Assembly (NCBI GenBank): GCA_045631075.1
Contig: JAZQUC010000134.1
Span: 1-9,331, forward strand
Length of the DNA stretch: 9,331 nt
Direction: 5' to 3'
From: Fimenecus sp045631075
Lineage (GTDB): Bacteria > Bacillota > Clostridia > Oscillospirales > Acutalibacteraceae
Shown here one piece after another: positions 1 to 4,202 of this stretch (positions within the stretch are counted from its first letter, which is position 1; each line of letters opens with the position of its first letter). The notes below the pieces were generated by a model. The model worked only from the letters and a program-made list of their open reading frames with translations, made no database searches and was not told the origin of the DNA. The position numbers were made by a program, and so were the translations under genes.

Positions 1-31
1 TGCTGCTATCCTTGATACATATATATCCCAA
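1..31 (-). CDS. Possible 5' end of an early phage gene (truncated by window edge)
   Basis: On the minus strand a GGAGG at about 41-45 is followed after 8 nt by a TTG codon at 31-29. The reading frame from that TTG stays open to the window edge and would begin (M)GYICIKDSS. It starts 14 nt after the stop of the 39-aa ORF, as expected for the next gene of a tightly packed early operon. Only ten codons are visible, so no function can be given. The competing reading of this stretch is the 18-aa ORF in another frame that uses the upstream ribosome binding site. Confidence 0.4.
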   Translation of the reverse strand, partial: MGYICIKDSS

Positions 32-62
32 TTACAACACCTCCGTTATTCAGTAGCTTCAT
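6..62 (-). CDS. Very short overlapping ORF (18 aa), doubtful
   Basis: An AAAGGAGG at about 70-77 lies 7 nt before an ATG at 62-60, which opens a frame of 18 codons (MKLLNNGGVVIGIYMYQG) ending in TAG. The ribosome binding site and the first 17 nt lie inside the 3' end of the 39-aa gene in another frame. The peptide resembles nothing I recognise. It may be a leader peptide coupling translation to the following TTG-started gene, or the AGGAGG may simply be part of the upstream gene's coding sequence. The good Shine-Dalgarno sequence is the only support. Confidence 0.25.
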   Translation of the reverse strand: MKLLNNGGVVIGIYMYQG

Positions 63-165
63 TGTCAGGCCTCCTTTCTAATGTGTATTCAATTTTTACA
101 TTTTCCTGTTCTTCGATAATTTCCATTAAAGTTTTAAAAAACAAATTGATATTCATTTGTTGCAT
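46..165 (-). CDS. Small acidic early phage protein (39 aa), function unknown
   Basis: This short gene begins at ATG 165-163, preceded by a CGGAGGAAA ribosome binding site with normal spacing, and ends at TAA 48-46. The protein starts MQQMNINLFFKTLMEIIEEQ and continues with a charged segment, a probable amphipathic helix followed by a short beta or charged tail. Small proteins of this appearance often sit immediately after the Cro-like gene in temperate phages of Clostridia, but their role is not known to me. It lies 35 nt downstream of the Cro-like gene on the same strand, and an operator-like inverted repeat (182-198) falls in the gap. It has no membrane segment and no cysteines. The ribosome binding site and position make it likely to be real. 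Confidence 0.6.
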   Translation of the reverse strand: MQQMNINLFFKTLMEIIEEQENVKIEYTLERRPDNEATE

Positions 166-181
166 ACGATTTTCCTCCGTT

Positions 182-198
182 TTTCGATTAAATCGAAA
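182..198. promoter_or_regulatory. Operator-like inverted repeat O1
   Basis: TTTCGATT-A-AATCGAAA is a perfect 8-bp inverted repeat around one central base. It is the most symmetric of four related 17-bp sites in the left part of the window (the others are at 438-454, 551-567 and 790-806). It lies between the Cro-like gene and the 39-aa gene, just before the latter's ribosome binding site. Binding by one of the two XRE proteins is an inference. I see no convincing promoter at this copy, so it may act as a transcription roadblock. Confidence 0.55.
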
Positions 199-200
199 CA

Positions 201-407
201 TTAAGGTAAAAAATTTATATCATTAAATGATACATTAAAACCTCTTGAATTAAAGAAGTCAAGTAATTTAACCACGTGGCGTAATTTAGGAGCATATTCG
301 CCGCTTTCCCACTTATAAACGGAATCTTCAGATACCCCAACAGCTTTTGATACTTCTTTAACGCTGGCGTTTACATTTACTCTACAGGCTTTTAACGTTA
401 ATTTCAT
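201..407 (-). CDS. Cro-like XRE-family helix-turn-helix regulator (68 aa)
   Basis: This is a small DNA-binding protein consisting of a single Cro/CI-type helix-turn-helix. The helices run roughly from residue 15 to 38 (SVKEVSKAVGVSEDSVYKWE), with SEDSVYKWESG as the recognition helix and following turn. The C-terminal part (VSFNDINFLP) matches the usual end of short phage XRE proteins. The ATG at 407 is chosen because AAAGGAGGTG stands 8 nt upstream. The frame stays open to 548, but that extension runs through the promoter and a poly-A stretch and is not coding. It is the first gene of the leftward early operon, divergent from the repressor. By position it should be the Cro counterpart, repressing lysogenic transcription. 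Its own promoter carries operator O2. Confidence 0.85.
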   Translation of the reverse strand: MKLTLKACRVNVNASVKEVSKAVGVSEDSVYKWESGEYAPKLRHVVKLLDFFNSRGFNVSFNDINFLP

Positions 408-431
408 ATTTTTTGCACCTCCTTTATACAT

Positions 432-460
432 ATAATATCTCGATTTCCTCGAAATGTCAA
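432..460 (-). promoter_or_regulatory. Early lytic promoter PL
   Basis: Read on the minus strand, TTGACA (460-455) is followed by a 17-bp spacer and TATTAT (437-432), a near-consensus sigma-A promoter. Transcription would start near 425, about 18 nt before the Cro-like gene. The spacer is exactly the 17-bp operator-like repeat O2, so a bound repressor would cover the region between -35 and -10. An A-rich tract directly upstream (464-482) could act as an UP element. Confidence 0.8.
438..454. promoter_or_regulatory. Operator-like inverted repeat O2 in PL spacer
   Basis: TCTCGATTTCCTCGAAA matches O1 at 13 of 17 positions and keeps the TCGA half-site on both sides. It fills the spacer of the leftward promoter exactly. 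That position and the resemblance to O1 and O3 make repressor or Cro binding likely, though binding itself is inferred. Confidence 0.65.
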
Positions 461-463
461 TAG

Positions 464-482
464 TTTTTTTTATTTTTTTTTT
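464..482. promoter_or_regulatory. Homopolymeric T/A tract upstream of PL
   Basis: Eight T, one A and ten T in a row on the plus strand lie directly upstream of the -35 box of the leftward promoter, where the minus strand reads as an A-tract. A-tracts here commonly serve as UP elements for the RNA polymerase alpha subunit or bend DNA. The rest of the 461-541 spacer is also very AT-rich and holds no gene that I can support. Confidence 0.4.
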
Positions 483-541
483 AATTTTCTTAAAATTCGC
501 ATAAAAATTACTTATTTTTTTGAAGTTATTTCTGTAAATGC

Positions 542-570
542 TTGACATTATTTCGATTTTATCCTATTAT
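542..570 (+). promoter_or_regulatory. Lysogeny promoter PR for repressor-integrase operon
   Basis: TTGACA (542-547), a 17-bp spacer and TATTAT (565-570) form a near-consensus sigma-A promoter. Its start point would fall near 577, about 19 nt before the repressor ATG. It mirrors the leftward promoter, with the two -35 boxes 81 bp apart. Operator-like site O3 overlaps the spacer and the -10 box, suggesting autoregulation by the repressor, repression by the Cro-like protein, or both. Confidence 0.8.
551..567. promoter_or_regulatory. Operator-like site O3 in PR
   Basis: TTTCGATTTTATCCTAT matches O1 at 12 of 17 positions. The left half-site is identical (TTTCGATT) and the right half is degenerate, so this would be the weakest site of the set. 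It overlaps the spacer and first bases of the -10 box of the rightward promoter. A weak site at the repressor's own promoter and a better one at the lytic promoter would favour stable lysogeny, but this is an inference. Confidence 0.5.
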
Positions 571-595
571 ATATAAAAAAGGAGATGAACGATAA

Positions 596-973
596 ATGGC
601 TCTTATTGAGAATAAAACAGTTTTTGCCAGAAATTTAAGGCATTATATTCAGTTGAATAACGTTCTAAAAATAGAAGTTGCAAGGGCTGCAAAAGTAAGT
701 AGTGGAACAATTAGCGATTGGTTAAGTGAACGCAGTTATCCGAGAATGGATAAAATTCAGCGTCTTGCAGAATTTTTCGATATTGAAAAATCCGATTTAA
801 TCGAAGAACATTCTTTTGAAAATCGTTGCACTACAACTGAAATCGCGTTAAAACTCTACAATGAATTTACAGAGGACCCAAAGGCGTTTGAAATGTATTT
901 CAATATAAAAAAATTATCTCCGGAAAGCAGGGAGATTGTAGAGGCACTTATAAAAAAATTAGGAGGGGAATGA
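596..973 (+). CDS. XRE-family phage repressor (CI-like) without S24 peptidase domain
   Basis: This 125-aa protein has an N-terminal Cro/CI helix-turn-helix at about residues 12-70. Helices 2 and 3 lie in KIEVARAAKVSSGTISDWLS, followed by the typical YPRMDKIQRLAEFF and DLIE motifs. The C-terminal 50 residues are helical and end SPESREIVEALIKKL, a segment common in short phage repressors and probably used for oligomerisation. There is no LexA-like S24 domain, so RecA-stimulated self-cleavage is not expected. Induction may use an antirepressor or a protease encoded elsewhere. The start is ATG 596 after AAGGAGATG. It is the first gene of the plus-strand operon with the integrase, divergent from the Cro-like gene, and its promoter carries operator-like site O3. 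The role as CI is inferred from position and domain. Confidence 0.85.
   Translation: MALIENKTVFARNLRHYIQLNNVLKIEVARAAKVSSGTISDWLSERSYPRMDKIQRLAEFFDIEKSDLIEEHSFENRCTTTEIALKLYNEFTEDPKAFEMYFNIKKLSPESREIVEALIKKLGGE
790..806. promoter_or_regulatory. Operator-like site O4 inside the repressor gene
   Basis: Within the repressor coding sequence, ATCCGATTTAATCGAAG matches the reverse complement of O1 at 14 of 17 positions, including an uninterrupted palindromic core CGATT-T-AATCG. It encodes residues around SDLIEE, so coding constraint may explain it. Its closeness to O1 makes an intragenic operator or roadblock possible. Confidence 0.3.
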
Positions 974-974
974 T

Positions 975-2318
975 TTGAAAGAAGTAAAAAGAGCTGCTGG
1001 CTACATTCGTGTATCAACCATTGAGCAATCTTTAAAAAATACGTCCGTAGAAACTCAGATTGCAGAAATTAAAGCCTATGCAAAACAGCATAATATGAAG
1101 TTAGAAGATATGTATATTGACCGTGGTATAACAGCCCGCAAAAGTCTTGAAAAGCGTATCGAGTTTATGCGTATGATGAAGGATGTTGAATCCGGCAAAA
1201 TCAACCATATAATAGTATTGCGTTTGGATAGATTTTTCCGTAACGTGTATGACTACCACAGAATGATGAATGAATACTTGGAACCCCATAATTGCGACTG
1301 GTCTGCGGTAAAAGAACAATATACCACAGAAACAACAAATGGCAGACTTATGATAAATTTAAGGTTATCTATAGCTGAACAGGAGTGCGATACCGATAGC
1401 GACAGAATAAAAGATGTATTAGCGCATCGTGCAAGTCAAGGATTTGCTATAACGGGTGCAATGCCATTTGGATTAACTATTGTAGACCACCGTGTTGTTC
1501 CTGACCCTGAAAAACGACACATAATTCAAGATATGTTTAAGCAAATGACGCTGTGTTGTTCGGTCAGGCAAACTAATATGACAATAAATAATAAGTATGG
1601 GCTTAAAATATCATACGCCACCACGTTAAGATTATTAAAAAATCCTCTTTTTTGTGGTGAGTTTCGTGGAATGTTAGATTACTGCGAACCAACTGTCCCA
1701 AGGGAACAATTTTTAAAGGTGCAACAACTTATTAAAAAGAATGTTAAAACAAGAAAAAATAAAAACACCTACGTGTTTTCTGGGTTAGTAGTGTGCGCAC
1801 ATTGTGGTAATAAAATGGCTGGGAATAGATGCACTTCTAAAAAAGATGAAAAATGGGATTATAAATATTATAGATGCAATAAGGCATCGCAAAGTGGTAT
1901 GTGTGAAAACACCAAATATGTTAATGAAAACTTCATTGAAGAATATTTACTTAAAAATGGCGAAAGATTATTAGCTGAATATATATATAAAGTAGAAGCA
2001 AAAGAAAAAAATACACCAAAGGCAAAAAGCAATAGAAAACAAATTGAAAAGAAAATGCAAAGATTAAATGATTTGTACGTTGACGGATTTATCGAGAAAG
2101 ATAAATATAGGGAAGATTACGAAATGTTAAAGGCTCAAATTATCGACGAACCTACAGAGGAAAAAAAGGACCTTACTGCATTAAAAAAATTCTTAAATAG
2201 TGATATTAGGAATATTTATAAATCTCTCAACGATACTCAAAAACTTGCTGTATGGCGCAGCGTTATTAAGGAAATAAAGGTTGAGGGGGATAAAGAACCG
2301 ATAGTGGATTTTGTTTAA
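975..2318 (+). CDS. int: Large serine recombinase (phage integrase)
   Basis: This 447-aa site-specific recombinase would integrate and excise the phage genome between attP and attB through a serine-DNA intermediate. The N-terminal resolvase domain (about 1-150) shows YIRVST with nucleophile Ser14, and LRLDRFFRN (82-90), the conserved arginine-bearing segment. The Recombinase domain follows (about 155-255, with GAMPFG and LLKNPLFCGEFRG). The zinc-ribbon domain has Cys274, Cys277, Cys301 and Cys310, and a lysine-rich coiled coil occupies about 350-395. Length is at the short end of the family but complete. The start is TTG 975, 6 nt after AGGAGGGG and 1 nt after the repressor stop, so both genes share one transcript and the weak start codon may hold integrase low. 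A 50-bp palindrome fitting attP begins 4 nt after the stop codon. Excision by this class usually needs a directionality factor, and none is recognisable here. Confidence 0.95.
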   Translation: MKEVKRAAGYIRVSTIEQSLKNTSVETQIAEIKAYAKQHNMKLEDMYIDRGITARKSLEKRIEFMRMMKDVESGKINHIIVLRLDRFFRNVYDYHRMMNEYLEPHNCDWSAVKEQYTTETTNGRLMINLRLSIAEQECDTDSDRIKDVLAHRASQGFAITGAMPFGLTIVDHRVVPDPEKRHIIQDMFKQMTLCCSVRQTNMTINNKYGLKISYATTLRLLKNPLFCGEFRGMLDYCEPTVPREQFLKVQQLIKKNVKTRKNKNTYVFSGLVVCAHCGNKMAGNRCTSKKDEKWDYKYYRCNKASQSGMCENTKYVNENFIEEYLLKNGERLLAEYIYKVEAKEKNTPKAKSNRKQIEKKMQRLNDLYVDGFIEKDKYREDYEMLKAQIIDEPTEEKKDLTALKKFLNSDIRNIYKSLNDTQKLAVWRSVIKEIKVEGDKEPIVDFV

Positions 2319-2322
2319 CCTC

Positions 2323-2372
2323 ATTTCTACTAACACACCAATACCAGTAGGTGTTAGATAGTTAGTAGAAAT
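2323..2372. other. attP: Probable intact phage attachment site attP
   Basis: The arms ATTTCTACTAAC (2323-2334) and GTTAGTAGAAAT (2361-2372) are perfect 12-bp inverted repeats. The inner part is also partly symmetric, so 18 of 24 positions on each side of the central dinucleotide GT (2347-2348) are complementary. Serine-integrase attP sites are about 40-50 bp imperfect palindromes around an asymmetric 2-bp crossover, usually beside the integrase gene. The strongest symmetry sits 13-24 bp from the centre, where zinc-ribbon contacts are expected. No U-run follows, and a separate terminator lies just downstream, so this is not itself a terminator. Presence of both arms argues for attP and not attL or attR. 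Confidence 0.7.
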
Positions 2373-2376
2373 AAAT

Positions 2377-2413
2377 AAAACACCGAGAATGCTTGATTTC
2401 TCGGTGTTTTTTT
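2377..2413. terminator. Bidirectional intrinsic terminator
   Basis: The stem AAAACACCGAGAA (2377-2389) pairs fully with TTCTCGGTGTTTT (2398-2410) across an 8-nt loop. On the plus strand a run of seven T (2407-2413) follows and ends the repressor-integrase transcript. On the minus strand the stem begins 7 nt after the endolysin stop and is followed by TTTTATTTAT, ending the late operon. It separates two convergent transcription units. Confidence 0.9.
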
Positions 2414-2416
2414 ATA

Positions 2417-3439
2417 TTATTTTTTAGTGCAGTAGTTAAGTGAAATCCAACCGGCGCCGGATTTTAACTTACCCCAAGTGCCATTTTCTTCAACAATGGT
2501 ATATGAACCTTTGTCCCTAATAACACCTACTACAGCGTAGTTCGTTCCCGGACCTTTACGGATATTTAATGCGTCTGCGGTCACTCTGACTATATAAGGT
2601 TTAAACTCTGCCTTTGCTGTTGAAAGATATTTTACATTAATAGGGCTGTTAATTGAGTTAGTGCCGTCCTCGCTTTTATCAATAACGGCTCTGTCACCTT
2701 CAACAGATTTTACAACCCATTTCTTTTTTGTTACCCAATCAGGAACATCCTTGCCTGTATAATACGTTGCATTAGCAGAAATTGAAACAACATCGTTAAC
2801 GTTTATTTTAGTTGACGTTGCAGGTTTGCTTTCCGGTGCAGGCGTAGGAGACAGGTTAGAACCACTCATTGCAGCTTTTACTGCTTGTCTGAAGGTATTC
2901 ATTGTATAACCCGTATTAAGCTGATTCCAGAGATGTTCAGGGTCGCCGTGGTTAGATGCTATGCCGCGTTGATGCCCTTCCTTATGGCTGATTATAACAC
3001 CGTCTGCAAGAGGGTCGAGTTTATATTCCTTGCATAAGAACGCAAACAATTCAACTGCTGCGTCATAGGTTCTTTTGGTAACAGCTTGCGCTTCTGCAAG
3101 ATTTGAACACGTAAAGGTAGAACCTCCAGTATATTTAATGCAAGCAGGTTCGCACATTTCAACACCGATATGTGTATCGTGCGCTTTGCCTTTTGTGCCT
3201 TTTCCGCTATGCCAGCCTCTATGATTCCAAGGCAAGCATTTGTAAATATCTCCTGTGTTGCCGTCAATGAAAGCGTGAACACAAGCCCTATCGTATGATT
3301 CTTTATTCCAATTTTTTACGAATACAGAAGCATTAGGCTGTGAGCAGCCTACACTATGAAGCATTAGCCCTTTAACAGTAATTTTAACACCTGCGGTGTA
3401 GCAAGGATTTTTAGTTAATATGCTTTCAATAATTTTCAT
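2417..3439 (-). CDS. Endolysin: N-acetylmuramoyl-L-alanine amidase with two C-terminal wall-binding-like domains
   Basis: This 340-aa lysin should cut the bond between N-acetylmuramic acid and L-alanine in peptidoglycan at the end of infection. Residues about 20-175 form an Amidase_2 domain. The probable zinc ligands are His28 (MLHSVG), His152 (ISHKEGH) and Asp166 (NHGDPEHLW), with Gly-Trp-His (75-77) and IGVEMCE (91-97) as further conserved blocks. A Pro/Ser/Thr linker (about 193-210) leads to an all-beta domain (211-275, VNDVVSISANATYYTG) and then a bacterial SH3 domain (about 282-340, VTADALNIRKGPGTNYAVVG), both probably binding the cell wall. There is no signal peptide, so release depends on the holin, whose TAA overlaps this gene's ATG by one base (TAATG). 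It is the last gene of the late operon. Confidence 0.93.
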   Translation of the reverse strand: MKIIESILTKNPCYTAGVKITVKGLMLHSVGCSQPNASVFVKNWNKESYDRACVHAFIDGNTGDIYKCLPWNHRGWHSGKGTKGKAHDTHIGVEMCEPACIKYTGGSTFTCSNLAEAQAVTKRTYDAAVELFAFLCKEYKLDPLADGVIISHKEGHQRGIASNHGDPEHLWNQLNTGYTMNTFRQAVKAAMSGSNLSPTPAPESKPATSTKINVNDVVSISANATYYTGKDVPDWVTKKKWVVKSVEGDRAVIDKSEDGTNSINSPINVKYLSTAKAEFKPYIVRVTADALNIRKGPGTNYAVVGVIRDKGSYTIVEENGTWGKLKSGAGWISLNYCTKK

Positions 3440-3705
3440 TACTGCTCACCTTTCTTTTCAATAAACTGTTTGAATGCTTGGTGTAAGCCCGTTGAAGCAA
3501 GACCAGAGAAAAGACCGCCTAAAAGGATTTCGGGGGTCAACACCCAGCCACTATGCCATACGTTGATTAACACACCCAGCACCGCCACGATGAGCGGAAT
3601 AAATCTGTTTATTTTGTCCGTGGGAATTATGTGCTTAATAACAAAACCAAAACATAAGCAAATACCCACCACAATAAGAACCAAGTAATCATTCAAAAAA
3701 TCCAT
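3439..3705 (-). CDS. Phage holin (A118/Hol44 superfamily type)
   Basis: This 88-aa membrane protein should form holes in the cytoplasmic membrane so that the endolysin can reach the wall. Three hydrophobic stretches are visible: about 7-27 (YLVLIVVGICLCFGFVIKHII), 34-53 (RFIPLIVAVLGVLINVW) and 61-78 (ILLGGLFSGLASTGLHQAF, glycine-rich). A charged tail EKKGEQ follows, as is usual for holins. The wording LTPEILLGGLFSGLASTG is typical of the Hol44/A118-like families, which I name from memory. ATG 3705 follows AAAAGGAGGAACATACT. The gene lies directly upstream of the endolysin with a TAATG overlap, the standard lysis cassette order. Confidence 0.9.
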   Translation of the reverse strand: MDFLNDYLVLIVVGICLCFGFVIKHIIPTDKINRFIPLIVAVLGVLINVWHSGWVLTPEILLGGLFSGLASTGLHQAFKQFIEKKGEQ

Positions 3706-3726
3706 AGTATGTTCCTCCTTTTATTT

Positions 3727-3742
3727 TAACGCTAAAGCGTTA
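3727..3742. repeat. Short hairpin overlapping the stop codon upstream of the holin gene
   Basis: TAACGCT-AA-AGCGTTA is a perfect 7-bp inverted repeat. On the transcribed minus strand it begins with the stop codon of the 94-aa gene, and the holin ribosome binding site follows within about 15 nt. It lacks a U-run, so it is not a terminator. It could influence holin translation or mRNA stability. It may also be chance. Confidence 0.35.
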
Positions 3743-4024
3743 TGATACAACTTTCCATTTGAATACTTCTTCTTTTATTTTATCCACAAAAGAATTTCCT
3801 TTTAACGCTTTGTACGCTTTATACATAAGTGAAAAGTTTTCAAATTCATATTGTCGAATCTCTCGCGTTTCGTAGTTTTTGTAATAGATGCGAAGCATAT
3901 CGGAACGGAGTTGACATTTCTGCCCTTCAACAAGCCTTTTTATCCATATACTAAAGGCACTAATCGCACCAGCAATAACTCCAAGTCCGCTAATGATTTC
4001 AACAATTATCAGGAAGTAATTCAT
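3740..4024 (-). CDS. Small membrane-anchored protein of the lysis cassette (94 aa)
   Basis: One hydrophobic segment at about residues 4-28 (FLIIVEIISGLGVIAGAIS) is followed by a positively charged stretch and a soluble helical region, including CQLRSDMLRIYYKNYETREI and YEFENFSLMYKAYKALKGN. I recognise this pattern as a frequent hypothetical protein upstream of holins in phages of Clostridia, but I know of no established function. An accessory holin or a regulator of lysis timing, as for XhlA-like proteins, would be possible. The start is ATG 4024, with GAAAGGAATG about 6 nt upstream. The gene overlaps the 67-aa upstream gene by 26 nt and is separated from the holin by 34 nt that contain a small hairpin. 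Confidence 0.8.
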   Translation of the reverse strand: MNYFLIIVEIISGLGVIAGAISAFSIWIKRLVEGQKCQLRSDMLRIYYKNYETREIRQYEFENFSLMYKAYKALKGNSFVDKIKEEVFKWKVVS

Positions 4025-4202
4025 CGGCTACATTCCTTTCTTCCTCAATCTTTTTCGCTTCTTCTTCGGTGATTTCGTGCCAGTTATCAGGTGAATCGCC
4101 AACACCGAGCCAAACGTCTTTTTCTGCTATATCTGTGCCGTTTGTAAGTCGCATACCTTCTTCAGGTTTTAATACAATAGTTGTTATAGTTTCTTTTATC
4201 AT
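3999..4202 (-). CDS. Small acidic phage protein between tail and lysis genes (67 aa), function unknown
   Basis: The protein begins MIKETITTIVLKPEEGMRLT, continues with DVWLGVGDSPDNWHEIT, and ends in an acidic helix rich in Glu (TEEEAKKIEEER). Similar short proteins occur between tail-fibre and holin genes of gut phages, but I know no function. It has no membrane segment. The ATG at 4202 is chosen because it overlaps the TGA of the preceding gene as ATGA, typical of translational coupling. An in-frame TTG at 4214 sits directly against the AGAAAGG and is too close to use it. The 3' end overlaps the next gene by 26 nt. Confidence 0.75.
   Translation of the reverse strand: MIKETITTIVLKPEEGMRLTNGTDIAEKDVWLGVGDSPDNWHEITEEEAKKIEEERNVADELLPDNC

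Noticed and set aside
408..548. Extension of the Cro-like ORF upstream to 548 (115 aa in total)
   Set aside because: The added 47 codons are lysine and asparagine rich because they run through the poly-T/A tract, operator O2 and promoter PL. A proper ribosome binding site sits before ATG 407.
773..790. TTTTTC-gatatt-GAAAAA inverted repeat next to O4
   Set aside because: It lies in coding sequence, consists mostly of homopolymer arms, and does not follow the operator spacing, so it is probably chance.
2992..3282. 96-aa minus-strand ORF inside the endolysin gene
   Set aside because: It is an alternative frame of a clear amidase gene, with no domain-like sequence and no ribosome binding site that I can see.
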